A DNA stretch of 23,611 nucleotides from JBDIBB01 sp039812685 (GCA_039812685.1 JBDIBB010000063.1:1-23611); one strand, 5' to 3'; shown: positions 10,648 through 22,907, counted from the stretch's first letter. The notes: generated by a model from the letters alone, not told the origin. A program made the numbers and translations.

Positions 10648-11942
10648 GGCTGCGCGCCGCGGCGATCGCGACGTGCGCCCTCGCGCTGGCGTCGGCATCG
10701 ATCGTGACGGCGTGCGCGGGACGCGCCGCGGAGAGGACCGTGACGCTGCGGGTGCTCAACTGGGCGCCCGAACTGGAGCTCGAGCTGGAGCAGCGCATCG
10801 CTCACGGCTTCGAGGCGGCGCACCCGCACGTGTCGGTGGTGGTGGAGTCGGTGGTGAACAACTACGGCGAGAAGCTCGCCGTCGCCATCGCCTCCGGCAC
10901 CCCGCCCGACGTCTTCCTGCTCGACGTCCCGGACATCCCGGCCTTCGTCGAGCGCGGCCTCGTGCTCGATCTCTCGCCATATCTCGCGCGCGTCGGCTAC
11001 GACCGCACGGCGGTGTTCCCGCAGGTGCTCGACGTGTTCGCGCGCGGCGACCGGCTCTACGCGCTGCCGAAGGACTTCACGCCGATGGCGATCTACGTCA
11101 ATCGCCGCGTGTTCGACGCGGCGGGCGTGGCGCCGCCCTCCGATGACGACTGGACCTGGGACGAGTTCCTCGCGGCCAGCCTGGCCGTCAGCCGCCACAC
11201 CGGCGCCGGCGGCGCCCGTGACGTGTACGCCATCGACTTCCCGCGCGAGCTCTACCAGTGGGTGTCGTGGGTCTGGTCGGCCGGCGGCGACGTCCTCGGG
11301 CAGGGGGGCACGAGGGCGAGCGGCTTCCTCGATGGTCCGGCCACCGTCGACACCTTCAGGTTCCTCACGGACCTGGTGCTGAAGTACCGGGTGACGCCGC
11401 CGGTCCAGTTCACGCTGGGCGGCGACGTGGCGCGCACCGGACGGTTCTTCACGGGCCGCCAGGCCATGCTGCTCTCGGGCCACTGGTCGCTGCCGCTGCT
11501 GATGGACTACGCGGCCCGCGGGACGATCGATCTGGGCCTGGCGCCGATCCCGCACCGGCCGGGCATCGCACCGGCCACCGCCATCTACGTGTCGGGATGG
11601 GCCGTGCCGGCCAACGTCCGCCAGAAGCGGCTGGCGGTGGAGCTGGCCGCGTGGCTGGCCGGCGAGGCGGCGCAGCGCGAGCGCGGCGGGACACGGCTCG
11701 GCATTCCCGCCCTGCGGCACGTGGCCGAGGATCTCGCGGCGCACGACGCCTCGGGCCTCGAGCGCGCCTTCCTGCGGCAGGTGGGTCGGGGCCGGCTCCC
11801 CTGGGGCGCGATGGTGATGGACTTCCATCGCGTGGAGCGGCTGGCGGTCGACATCATGGACCGCCGCCTGCTGCACGGGGAGGACGTGGAGACGGCGGCG
11901 CGCGAGATCGCGGTGCGGCTCGACCGGGAGCTGGCGCGATGA
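10644..11942 (+). CDS. Sugar ABC transporter substrate-binding lipoprotein
   Basis: A 432-residue family-1 solute-binding protein. The N-terminus has a basic start, a hydrophobic stretch and the lipobox V-T-A-C with Cys24, so it is predicted to be lipid-anchored on the periplasmic side. The mature part begins with T-V-T-L-R-V-L-N-W-A-P-E, the usual first strand, and contains G-T-P-P-D-V-F-L-L-D and F-T-P-M-A-I-Y-V-N-R-R segments typical of CUT1 binding proteins, plus a W-S-L-P-L-L region in the C-lobe. It captures a sugar or glycoside for the importer. The GTG start at 10644 overlaps the ATPase stop by 4 nt and has GGAG 7 nt upstream. The ligand cannot be deduced. Confidence 0.93.
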   Translation: MRLRAAAIATCALALASASIVTACAGRAAERTVTLRVLNWAPELELELEQRIAHGFEAAHPHVSVVVESVVNNYGEKLAVAIASGTPPDVFLLDVPDIPAFVERGLVLDLSPYLARVGYDRTAVFPQVLDVFARGDRLYALPKDFTPMAIYVNRRVFDAAGVAPPSDDDWTWDEFLAASLAVSRHTGAGGARDVYAIDFPRELYQWVSWVWSAGGDVLGQGGTRASGFLDGPATVDTFRFLTDLVLKYRVTPPVQFTLGGDVARTGRFFTGRQAMLLSGHWSLPLLMDYAARGTIDLGLAPIPHRPGIAPATAIYVSGWAVPANVRQKRLAVELAAWLAGEAAQRERGGTRLGIPALRHVAEDLAAHDASGLERAFLRQVGRGRLPWGAMVMDFHRVERLAVDIMDRRLLHGEDVETAAREIAVRLDRELAR

Positions 11943-13744
11943 CGCGGCCACGTGTCGTGCTGGCCGCGGCGATGGCCGGTCTGGTGCTGGCGGGCATCGC
12001 CGTCGCCGCCTGGCAGGCATGGGCGGCGGTGCGGCAGATCGAGCGCCAGGTGCTGCTTGCCGACGCGGCGATCGCCGCGCGGCTGCTGCGCGAGCCAGAC
12101 GCGCCGGCACGACTCACACGCCTGCTGGGCCCGCGCTGGGCGCGCAGCGCCTGGGTGGATCCCGCGCTGTTCGAGCCCGCGATCGAGGCTGGCGGACCGC
12201 CACGGGTCGCGCGTGCCCCGGTGCTCGATGCCGACGGCTGGGACGCGGTGGGCCAGGTGTCGGTTACCGCGACGATGGAACACCGCGGGCCACCCGCGGG
12301 TGAACTCGTCGCGGCGACCGCGGTGTCGTGCGGCGCGCTGTTCGCGCTGGCCCTGGCCTGCACCGGCGCGGCCGCCCGACGGGCCGCCGCGCCGATGGGG
12401 CCCGTGATGGCTGCCTGGATTGCGCTGGCGGCGCTGGCGGCGGCGTGGCCCGTCTCGGCGATTGCGCGCACGTCCACGCGGACCCTGGCGGAGCTCACCG
12501 ACAGGCGCCTGGCGCTCGCACGCGACGCGATCGCGGACCACGACGCGGTGGCGGGACACCCGCTGCGTCCATCCCAGGCATTCGACCTGGTAGGGCTGCG
12601 CGCGGTGGCTGCGGGCGGCGCGCCGGCAGAGGACCCGGAAGCCGCTGCCGGCTTCCCGGCCGACGTGGCCTTCGCGCTGGCCACGAGCGACGTGCCGTCC
12701 AGCGGCCGCCTCGAAATCCATCGCGTGAGGTACGCCGTGGCGCCCGCCGCGTCGATGCGCCTCGTGCTGCTGCCCTTCGAGGAGACCCACGCACGCCCCG
12801 CATCGATGGCGGCCCCGGCGCTGGCGGCGACCGTGGCCGGCGCGCCGCTGCTCCTGCTCGCCGCCGCGCTCACCGACCGGAAGCGGCTGCGGCGCGAGCT
12901 GACGGCGTGGTGGTTCCTCTCGCCGGGCATCCTGCACCTGGCCGTGTTCACGTTCGGGCCGCTGATCTTCGCCGCCTGGCTGTCGCTGCACCGCTACAGC
13001 CTGCTGGATCCGGCACGCCCGTTCGTGGGCCTCGACAACTACCGCGAGCTGGCCGGCAACGGTGCGTTCTGGCACGCGCTGGCGAACACGGCGCTGTTCA
13101 CGCTGCACGTGCCCGTGTCGATGGCGCTCGCGCTCGCGCTGGCGATGCTCGTCAGCCGGCCGGGTCGCGCCTCCACCCTGGCCAGGGCGGCCTTCTTCCT
13201 GCCGAGCATCACGAGCCTCGCCGCGGTGGCGATGGTGTGGCAGTGGATCCTCAACGACCAGTACGGCCTGGCCAATGCCGCGCTGGGCGCCGTCGGGCTG
13301 CCCGCCGTGCCGTGGCTGTCGTCGCCGTCGGTCGCGCTCGTCTCGGTGATGATCGTGGCGGGCTGGACGAGCCTGGGGTTCCAGACGGTGTTGATCCAGG
13401 CGGGGCTGACGGCGATCCCCCGCGAGCTGCACGACGCGGCGCGCATCGACGGCGCCGGTGCGTGGCGGCGCTTCCTCCACGTCACGCTGCCGGGCCTGCG
13501 CCCGACGCTGTTCTTCGTCCTCGTCACCTCGGCCATCGGCTCCTTCCAGGTGTTCGGCACCGTGTACGTGATGACGGAGGGCGGGCCGCTGCACGCCACC
13601 GACGTCGCCGTGTTCCACATCTACGAGGAGGCGTGGGAACTGCAGCGCATCGGTTCGGCGGCGGCCATGAGCTGGGTGCTCTTTGCCGCCATCTTCCTCG
13701 TCACGTGGCTGCACTTCCGCACGCTGGAGCGGAGGAGCGCATGA
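11939..13744 (+). CDS. Sugar ABC permease (MalF-like) with large N-terminal membrane/sensor-like extension
   Basis: A 601-residue protein, about twice the usual 290-320 of this permease class. The normal permease is the C-terminal 280 residues, from W-W-F-L-S-P-G at about 324, with five to six membrane helices and the EAA loop E-L-H-D-A-A-R-I-D-G-A-G beginning at Glu496, which docks to the ATPase. Residues 1-320 are extra: a membrane helix at about 6-26, a probable periplasmic segment to about 118, two helices at about 123-145 and 155-175, a second periplasmic segment to about 282 and a helix at about 287-306. That alternation recalls sensor-protein architecture and is not the MalF P2 loop, which lies between core helices. 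The ATG at 11939 overlaps the binding-protein stop and has GGAG 8 nt upstream. No stop or frameshift separates the halves, so it reads as one fused protein. Confidence 0.9.
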   Translation: MTRPRVVLAAAMAGLVLAGIAVAAWQAWAAVRQIERQVLLADAAIAARLLREPDAPARLTRLLGPRWARSAWVDPALFEPAIEAGGPPRVARAPVLDADGWDAVGQVSVTATMEHRGPPAGELVAATAVSCGALFALALACTGAAARRAAAPMGPVMAAWIALAALAAAWPVSAIARTSTRTLAELTDRRLALARDAIADHDAVAGHPLRPSQAFDLVGLRAVAAGGAPAEDPEAAAGFPADVAFALATSDVPSSGRLEIHRVRYAVAPAASMRLVLLPFEETHARPASMAAPALAATVAGAPLLLLAAALTDRKRLRRELTAWWFLSPGILHLAVFTFGPLIFAAWLSLHRYSLLDPARPFVGLDNYRELAGNGAFWHALANTALFTLHVPVSMALALALAMLVSRPGRASTLARAAFFLPSITSLAAVAMVWQWILNDQYGLANAALGAVGLPAVPWLSSPSVALVSVMIVAGWTSLGFQTVLIQAGLTAIPRELHDAARIDGAGAWRRFLHVTLPGLRPTLFFVLVTSAIGSFQVFGTVYVMTEGGPLHATDVAVFHIYEEAWELQRIGSAAAMSWVLFAAIFLVTWLHFRTLERRSA

Positions 13745-14579
13745 CGACCGGGGGGCGGCGCGGCGGCTGGCGGCCGGCGGACCTGGCGCGGCTGGCGGCG
13801 CTCGCCCTCGCCACGATGGCTGCGGTGCTGCCGTTTGCGTGGATGGTCGCCACCAGCGGGATGGAGAAGCTCGAGGTGTTCGCGCAGCCGCCGCCGCTGT
13901 GGCCCTCGACGTTTCGCCTCGACAACTACCGCGGAGCGCTCACGGCGCAGCCCTTCGGGCGCTACTTCCTGAACGCCGTCGTGTTCGCGACGCTGGTGAT
14001 GGTCGGTCAGGTGATGACGTCGGCCACGGCCGGCTATGCCTTCGCGCGGCTCGAGTTCCGCGGCCGCGACCGCCTGTTCCTGCTGTGCCTGTCGACGCTG
14101 ATGGTGCCGGCCGTCGTGGTGCTGATCCCCCGCTTCCTGCTGGTGGACGCCTTCGGCTGGGTCGACACCTACGCGGGGCTGGCCAGCACCGAACTGGTGT
14201 CGGTGTGGGGCATCTTCCTGTTGCGCCAGTCGTTCCGGCAGGTGCCGCGCGAGCTGGAGGACGCGGCGCGGATCGACGGCGCCGGCCCGTGGCGCATCTT
14301 CTGGTCGGTGTCGCTGCCGCTGGTGCGGCCCGCGCTCGCCACACTCGCGCTCTTCGCGTTCCTCGACGCGTGGAAGAACCTGCTCTGGCCGCTCATCGTC
14401 ACGCGCTCCATCGGGATGCGCACCGTCGAAGTGGGCATCGCCTCGTTCCACTCGACGTACCTCACCAACTGGCCGTACCAGATGGCGGCCGCCGTCGCGG
14501 CGGTCGGCCCGGTGCTGCTGCTGTTCCTCTTCACCCAGCGGTTCCTGACCGAGGGGCTGCACGTCACGGGGATCAAGGG

Positions 14580-14583
<4 letters not shown>
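13741..14583 (+). CDS. Sugar ABC transporter permease (MalG-like)
   Basis: A 280-residue inner-membrane protein of normal length for the MalG class, with about six hydrophobic helices. The start of the family domain is seen in the first helix (A-A-V-L-P-F-A-W-M-V) followed by a short periplasmic part with L-D-N-Y-R. The EAA loop E-L-E-D-A-A-R-I-D-G-A-G starts at Glu171 and contacts the ATPase; the C-terminus L-H-V-T-G-I-K-G is the usual ending of MalG-type permeases. It pairs with the long permease encoded just upstream. The ATG at 13741 overlaps the previous stop (ATGA) and follows GGAGGAG closely. Confidence 0.95.
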
Positions 14584-17167
<2,584 letters not shown>

Positions 17168-17171
<4 letters not shown>

Positions 17172-19432
17172 CCGGCGAATCGTGGCCGCTGGCCGGCGCC
17201 TTCGAGGCTGACGCCTGGGCGGGGCTGGTCGTGGCCTTCGCCCCGGGGATCGGAGCGGCGCTGCGCCTGCTGGCCGAGCGGGACGGCGCCATCGTCGACC
17301 CCGCCGAGATGTTCCTGCGCGTCCACGAGGTGGGCCCGCACGAACCCTCCGGCCGCTACGCGCGCGTCGCCTTCGACCTGCGTCCAGACTTCCCCGAGGC
17401 GCCCGACGCCGAACCGCCGCCCGTCGCCGGAGGCGAGGCCAGCCTCGTGTGGGAGTGGGCGCGGACCGGCGACGCCGACGTCCTGTGCCGCCTCTCGGTG
17501 GCGCGCCCGCTGCGGGTGCGCGTGCAGGGTGTGGCGCCGTGGGACTGGGACGCGCGGTGGGGCCGGGTCGGAGACGGCCTGGTTGCCGAGGTGGGCGCAG
17601 GCGTCGTCGCGCGCGTGTGCGTCACCCAGGACAATCTGGGTCGGACCTGTTTTTCGAGCGCACGTCCAGAAACCGGACCCGACCCCGATTTCCTGGACGA
17701 CCCCGATTTCCTGGACCTCGACGTCGCACCGGACCGGCCGCTGCTGCTGCGGGTGTCTTGGCACGGAGGGCGCGACGCGGAGCCGCCTGCCCCGGCCGCC
17801 ACCGGTCCCGTCGGGCGTGCGTGGTCGCAGGCCCTCGACCGGGCCGCCGCGGACTGCGCGCGTCGCCGCGTGCGCGTCTCCGGCCACTGGGACGGTCTCG
17901 CCGACGCGGTGTCCAACAACCTCCACTGGATGACCCTGCTGCAGCCCGACACGATGCGCCGCTACGTGCCGGCCGGCCGCCGCTGGATCTTCCCGCAGCC
18001 CGACGGCGCGCGCGACCACTGGACCATCTTCGCGTGGGACGGGTTCTTCAACGCGCTGCTGGCGAGCCTCGACGACCACGAGCTCGCCTGCTCGATGGTG
18101 GAGGCCGTGCTCGACACGCAGTACCCGTCGGGGAACGTGCCGAACTGGCGCAGCCGCCTCGGCGGCACGCCCGACCGCTCCCAACCACCGGTCGGCGCCT
18201 TCGTCGTCTCGCGCCTGGTGATGCGCAGCGGCGATCGGGAGCTCGCCCGCCGCGCCCTGCCGCGCCTTGAGCGCTGGCACGCGTGGTGGTCGGGTGAGGA
18301 CGCGCGCACGGGTCGCCGGCGGCCCTCGGGGCTGTTCGCGTGGGGTTCCGACCTGGATCGGGTGAACGCCTGGGTGCCGTCGTGGGAGCGCGACGCCAGC
18401 CATCGCCAGAAGGCCGCGTGGGAATCGGGGCAGGACGACTTGCCGAACTGGGACGACGTGGCGTGGGACGCGCGGTCGAACACCCTCGCGCTCGACTGCG
18501 TGGACCTGAGCGCGCTGCTCGCGCTCGACGCGGAGTGCCTGGCGTGGCTCCACGAGGCGGCCGGCGACCCGGCGCGGGCCGCGGCCCACCGGCGCGAGCA
18601 CGCGCGGCTCTGCGCGCTGATCGACGGGCGCCTCTGGGACGACACGCGCGGCGTGTATGCCGACCGCCACCCCGACGGGACCTTCTCGCGGCGGATCGCG
18701 GCATCGAACTTCTACCCGTTGCTGGCCGGCGTCGCATCCGGCGAACGGCTGTCGCGAGCCCTGGCGTGTCTCACCGATCCCTCGCAGTTCTGGGGCAGGT
18801 GGATCGTGCCGACGATCTCGCGCCGCGATCCGGCGCACGCCGACCAGCAGTACTGGCGCGGCACGATCTGGCCGCCCGTGAACCTGCTGCTCTACGAGGC
18901 GCTGCGGCGCGTGCACGCCGGGGAGGCGGCCAGCCACCTGGCGTCGCGCGGCGCCGCGATGTTCCTCGACGACTGGCACCGGCACCAGGTGTGCCGCGAG
19001 AACTTCAGCAGCGTCGACGGTCGCGGTGGCGGTCAGCGGCACCAGAGCTGGGGCCCGCTGTTCGCGTGGACGGGCCTCGCGGAGTTCGCCGACGTTACGC
19101 CGTGGGACGGCCTGCGTCTCGGGACGACGCATGCGCGCGAGGTCTCGACCCTGGATCGGCTGCGCCTCGGCGGCCACGACTGGCGCATCACGATTGGCCC
19201 CGACCGGTTCGTCGTCTCGCGTGACGGGCACGAGTGGTTCCATGCCGACGCGCCGCTGTGCCTGCGGCACGTGCACGCCAGCCCGTCGCGCTGGCGGGCG
19301 GTGGCCGAGGCCCGCCGCGAGACGCGCATCTCGTGGCCCGACGGGCGCGTGCAGGGCGTGGCTGCCGGCCACACCGTCCTGGAAGGTCCGATTGGCCGCG
19401 GCGCGCCAGATTCACTATCCTTCCCATCGTGA
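17168..19432 (+). CDS. GH63-like (alpha/alpha)6-barrel glycosidase, cytoplasmic
   Basis: A 754-residue enzyme without signal peptide. The N-terminal domain (about 1-225) is beta-rich; the catalytic barrel follows. GH63/GH37-type motifs are clear: W-E-S-G-Q-D-D at 418-424, where one Asp is the candidate general acid; Y-W-R-G-T-I-W-P-P at 562-570; and R-E-N-F with Glu611, the candidate base, followed by Q-S-W-G-P-L-F. Enzymes with these motifs cleave alpha-glucosides or alpha-mannosides, including trehalose and mannosylglycerate. It is probably one of the two intracellular enzymes acting on the imported sugar. Odd feature: residues about 157-183 are encoded by a hairpin-forming, T-run-containing segment followed by an 18-bp duplication, which looks like an in-frame insertion. 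The ATG at 17168 overlaps the previous stop by 4 nt, with little Shine-Dalgarno signal. Confidence 0.88.
17638..17685. repeat. REP-like imperfect hairpin inside the glycosidase gene
   Basis: GGGTCGG (17638-17644) pairs perfectly with CCGACCC (17679-17685). Inside, CCTGTTT (17646-17652) pairs with AAACCGG (17670-17676) with one mismatch, leaving a 17-nt loop. The stretch includes a run of five T and differs in composition from the flanking codons. GGGTCNGACC-type palindromes of this kind resemble dispersed REP elements, but no second copy is present in the window, so that identity is inference. Confidence 0.5.
17681..17716 (+). repeat. Perfect 18-bp tandem duplication
   Basis: The 18-bp unit starting GACCCCGATTTCCTGG occurs at 17681-17698 and again at 17699-17716 with no mismatch, encoding D-P-D-F-L-D twice in the third glycosidase. 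The first copy overlaps the right arm of the adjacent hairpin. The frame is kept. Perfect identity suggests a recent duplication. Confidence 0.9.
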
Positions 19433-22400
19433 GCCCGGCGCCTGTTCTCCCGCCGTCCGTCACGACCTCGCGTGCCTGGAGGGTTCCCGCCGCGATCGCG
19501 GCGGCGACGCTGGCGGCGGTTGCGGCCTTCATCTTCTTCTACGCGCCCCTGGTGAGACAGCGTGCGCTGGCCGATCTCGAGCAGGAACTCGCGCTGCGGG
19601 CCGACGAACGCCAGACCGCGATCGCCTCCTGGATGAGCGATCGGCTCGACAACGCCCTGACGATGGCGCAGTTTCCGAGCGTCATCGAGGCGGCCGCCAG
19701 CGACGCAGGCGACGAGGCCGTGCGTGGCGAGACCGCCGGCCACCTGCGGAACGTGTTCACCGCCTTCCTGGTCCATCGGGGGCTGTCGGCGGTGTTCCTG
19801 ATCGACGCGTCTGGTCGGATCGTGGGTACGTCGACGGCCGATCCGGTGCCCGCCTCGTGCGTGGACACGGCCCGGCGCGAGGCGGTGGGCGCGGAGGGGA
19901 TGGTCACGGCGCACGCGCACACGGACGGGCGGCTCGCCGTGCAGTTCATCGTGCCCGTGGGCAGCGGTGGCGCGCGCCTGGTGGCGCAGTCGATGGCGGC
20001 CGACTGGCTGTGCCCGCTGGTCACGCAGCGCGCGTCGAGCCGGCGCACCGCCGAGTGGCGGCTGGTTCATCGCGTCGGCGAGTACGCCACCTGGGTGTGC
20101 GCGTCGCAGCCGCAGCCATTACCGCCGCTCGGCGCCGACCGCCCGATGTCCGAGGTCGAGTACGGATCGGCCGCGGCCCTGTCGGGACGCTCCGCGTACG
20201 GCGCGTTCCTCAACGAACGGGACGAGCCCGTGCTGGCGGCGATCAGGCCGGTGGCGCCGGCCTGGGCGTTGCTGCTCGAGGTGGCCGAGGCGGAGATTGA
20301 CGCCGACGTGCGCCGCACGCAACTCCAGACGGACGTGGCGGTCGGCACGCTGCTCCTCACGCTGGCGGTGGCGGCGTGGCTGGCCTGGCGTGGGCGCATG
20401 CGGTCGCACGACCTGGCGCTGGCCCGGACGCGCGCCCGCCTCGCCAACCTGCTCGAGCAGGCCAACGATGCCATCCTGCTGATCCGGCCCGACGGCCGCG
20501 TGCTCGATCTCAACTCGCGCGCGACCACCCTGTTCGGCGGCACGCGGCTGCAGCTGATCGGCCGGCACATCCACGACGATCTCCGGCCGCCCGCCGAGCG
20601 CGAGGCGGCCCGGGCGGCGTTCCGGACGCTGCTGGAGAAGGGATACCTGTTCTACGAGTCGGTCGCGCAGACACTCGGCGGCACGTCGTTCCCGGTGGAG
20701 ATCAGCAGCTCCCTGGTGCAGGACGATACCGGGCCGGTCATCGTGTCGGTGGTGCGCGACATCAGGGGGCGCCGTGACGCCGAACGCCGGCGGGACCGCC
20801 TCAACCGGCTGCTGCGCACGCTGTCGGAAGTGAACCAGTTGCTGGTGAAGAGCGAGGGGCCGGAGGATCTGTTGCAGGGCGCCGCGCGCACGATCGCCGA
20901 GACCGCGGGGTTCGCGCTCTCGTGGATCAGCCGGGCCGAGTCCGACGGCCGCCTCCAGCCAGTCGCCTCGTGGGGCCGTCACGCGCGCCTGCTCGACGAC
21001 CTCACGATCCGCTGGGACGACTCGGAGTCCGGACGTGGACCGTCGGCGCTCGCCCTGCGGACGCAGCGGACGACGGTCGTGGCCGACGCGATCGCCGACC
21101 CCATCCTCGCGCCGTGGCGTGACGCGCTGCTGGAGGCCGGCCTGCGCAGCGCCGCCGTCTCTCCGGTGCTCGTGCGCGGTGTGCCGTTCGGCACGGTGAG
21201 CCTGTATTCGTCCGAACGCGACGCGTTCGATGCCGAGACCGTGGCGCTGCTCGAGAGACTGGCCGCCGATCTGGGCTTCGGTCTCCAGGCGATCGAGGAT
21301 CGCCGGCAGCGGCTTGCCAGCGAGGTGCGGTTCCGCGCCGTCTTCGACAACGCCCCGCTCGGCATCGTCGTGTCCGACGGGGACGGACGGACGCTGCGCG
21401 CCAACCAGGTGTTCCTCGACCTGATCGGCTACACGGCCGAGGAACTGCAGTCGATGCGCTTCGACGAGATCACGCACCCCGACGACCTGACGCGGGAGAT
21501 GCCACTCTATCTGGAGACCATTGCCGGCCAGCGCGACGGCTACCGGATGGAGAAGCGCTACCTGCGAAAGGGCGGCCGCGAGGTGTGGGTGGCCATCACG
21601 ATCTCCATCGTGCGGGACGTGACTGGCGTGCCGGCGTTCTTCATCGTGCTGGTCGAGGACATCGGTGAGCGGCGGCGCCTGCAGGAGCAGGTCCTGCAGG
21701 CCCAGAAGATGGACGGGGTCGGGCGGCTGGCCGGCGGCGTGGCGCACGACTTCAACAACCTGCTCACCGCCATCCTCGGCTACGCCGAACTGCTGCGCGA
21801 CGAACTGGGCCCGGGGCACCCGGCGGCGACCTGCGTCGACGAGATAGCCAAGGCCGGCGGACGCGCCGCGACGCTCACCTCGCAACTGCTGGCGTTCGCG
21901 CGGCGGCAGGTCATCGAGCCGAGGGTGCTCGATCTCAACGCCGTGGTCGGCGATGCGGAACGGCTGCTGCGGAGGCTGGTGGGCGAGGACGTCGAGATCG
22001 TCACCGCGCTCGCCGCGGACCTGGGCGCGATCCGCGCCGATGCGACACAGGTGCACCAGGTGCTGATCAATCTGGTGGTCAACGCGCGCGACGCGATGCC
22101 GTCGGGCGGCCGGCTGATCGTCGAGACCTCCAACGCGACGCTCGACGAGGACTACGCGCGCGATCGCGTGAACGTGGCGCCCGGCGACTACGTCATGCTG
22201 GCGGTGAGCGACACGGGCGTCGGGATGTCGGCCGAAGTGCGATCCCACCTGTTCGAGCCCTTCTTCACCACGAAGGAGCCGGGTCGGGGAACCGGGCTCG
22301 GGCTCGCGACCTGCCACGGCATCCTCGCCCAGAGCCGCGGCCACATCGCGGTCTACAGCGAGGAGGGCGCCGGGACCACCGTGCGGGTCTACTTCCCGCG

Positions 22401-22866
22401 CGTGCCGCCCGAAGAGGCGGACCTCGAACCGACGGACGCCGGCGCGCCGGCCCTTCGCGGCGGGACCGAGACCATCCTGCTCGCCGAGGACGAAACGTCG
22501 GTGCGGCGGCTGGCGGCGATGAGCCTCCGATCCTACGGCTACCACGTCGTCGAGGCGACCGACGGCGAGGACGCGCTCGCCAGGGCGCGGCAACACACCG
22601 GGCCGCTGCACCTGCTGGTCACCGACGTGGTCATGCCGCGCATGGCCGGCAGCGAGCTGGCGCGGCACTTCGCGCCGCTGTACCCGGATGCCCGCGTCCT
22701 GTTCATGTCGGGCCATGCCGAGCAGGCCATCGCGAACCGGGGCGCGCTCGAGCCCGGCGTCGCGTTCCTGCCCAAGCCGTTCACGCCCGAGCGGCTCGCG
22801 CGGAAGGTGCGCGAGGTGCTCGACACGCCGCGCCCGGGCCGGCACGACGCCGGAGGCCGGGCGTGA
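19429..22866 (+). CDS. Membrane hybrid sensor histidine kinase (sensor-PAS-GAF-PAS-HisKA-HATPase-REC)
   Basis: An 1145-residue kinase. TM1 (about 19-40) and TM2 (about 305-322) enclose a periplasmic sensor of about 260 residues, possibly Cache-like. Then come PAS (about 340-450), GAF (about 463-622), PAS (about 633-745) and HisKA with H-box V-A-H-D-F-N-N-L-L, phospho-acceptor His773. HATPase_c follows (N-box Asn885, D-T-G-V-G-M at Asp928, G-T-G-L-G-L), then a receiver from about 1015 with Asp1066 in T-D-V-V-M-P and Lys1116 in K-P-F-T. No DNA-binding output is present. The GTG at 19429 overlaps the stop of the third glycosidase (GTGA), and no Shine-Dalgarno is seen, so it should be translationally coupled to the sugar genes and probably senses their substrate or a related state. 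The open frame upstream of 19429 is antiphase coding of the glycosidase. Confidence 0.93.
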   Translation: MSPAPVLPPSVTTSRAWRVPAAIAAATLAAVAAFIFFYAPLVRQRALADLEQELALRADERQTAIASWMSDRLDNALTMAQFPSVIEAAASDAGDEAVRGETAGHLRNVFTAFLVHRGLSAVFLIDASGRIVGTSTADPVPASCVDTARREAVGAEGMVTAHAHTDGRLAVQFIVPVGSGGARLVAQSMAADWLCPLVTQRASSRRTAEWRLVHRVGEYATWVCASQPQPLPPLGADRPMSEVEYGSAAALSGRSAYGAFLNERDEPVLAAIRPVAPAWALLLEVAEAEIDADVRRTQLQTDVAVGTLLLTLAVAAWLAWRGRMRSHDLALARTRARLANLLEQANDAILLIRPDGRVLDLNSRATTLFGGTRLQLIGRHIHDDLRPPAEREAARAAFRTLLEKGYLFYESVAQTLGGTSFPVEISSSLVQDDTGPVIVSVVRDIRGRRDAERRRDRLNRLLRTLSEVNQLLVKSEGPEDLLQGAARTIAETAGFALSWISRAESDGRLQPVASWGRHARLLDDLTIRWDDSESGRGPSALALRTQRTTVVADAIADPILAPWRDALLEAGLRSAAVSPVLVRGVPFGTVSLYSSERDAFDAETVALLERLAADLGFGLQAIEDRRQRLASEVRFRAVFDNAPLGIVVSDGDGRTLRANQVFLDLIGYTAEELQSMRFDEITHPDDLTREMPLYLETIAGQRDGYRMEKRYLRKGGREVWVAITISIVRDVTGVPAFFIVLVEDIGERRRLQEQVLQAQKMDGVGRLAGGVAHDFNNLLTAILGYAELLRDELGPGHPAATCVDEIAKAGGRAATLTSQLLAFARRQVIEPRVLDLNAVVGDAERLLRRLVGEDVEIVTALAADLGAIRADATQVHQVLINLVVNARDAMPSGGRLIVETSNATLDEDYARDRVNVAPGDYVMLAVSDTGVGMSAEVRSHLFEPFFTTKEPGRGTGLGLATCHGILAQSRGHIAVYSEEGAGTTVRVYFPRVPPEEADLEPTDAGAPALRGGTETILLAEDETSVRRLAAMSLRSYGYHVVEATDGEDALARARQHTGPLHLLVTDVVMPRMAGSELARHFAPLYPDARVLFMSGHAEQAIANRGALEPGVAFLPKPFTPERLARKVREVLDTPRPGRHDAGGRA

Positions 22867-22892
22867 GGCACCGCCGCCGGGCGGATCGATCG

Positions 22893-22907
22893 CGGACCGA
22901 TGGTCCG
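22893..22907 (+). terminator. Weak hairpin between the kinase and the convergent peptidase gene
   Basis: CGGACC (22893-22898) and GGTCCG (22902-22907) form a perfect 6-bp stem with loop GAT, 26 bp after the kinase stop. A 10-bp palindrome CCGGCGCCGG lies at 22922-22931. No T-tract follows on either strand, so terminator function is uncertain. The 91-bp gap between the two convergent genes shows nothing else. Confidence 0.3.

Noticed and set aside
13683..14579. Upstream extension of the exported glycosidase frame across the second permease
   Set aside because: The permease in the other frame has full family motifs; the signal peptide at 14580 marks the glycosidase start.
17681..17716. Acidic repeat D-P-D-F-L-D as a calcium-binding motif
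   Set aside because: Only two copies, arising from an exact nucleotide duplication beside a palindrome; no known calcium-loop spacing.
19234..19428. Upstream extension of the sensor kinase
   Set aside because: It overlaps the third glycosidase by about 200 bp with Arg/Pro-rich noise; GTG 19429 keeps the 4-nt overlap pattern and a sensible N-terminus before TM1.
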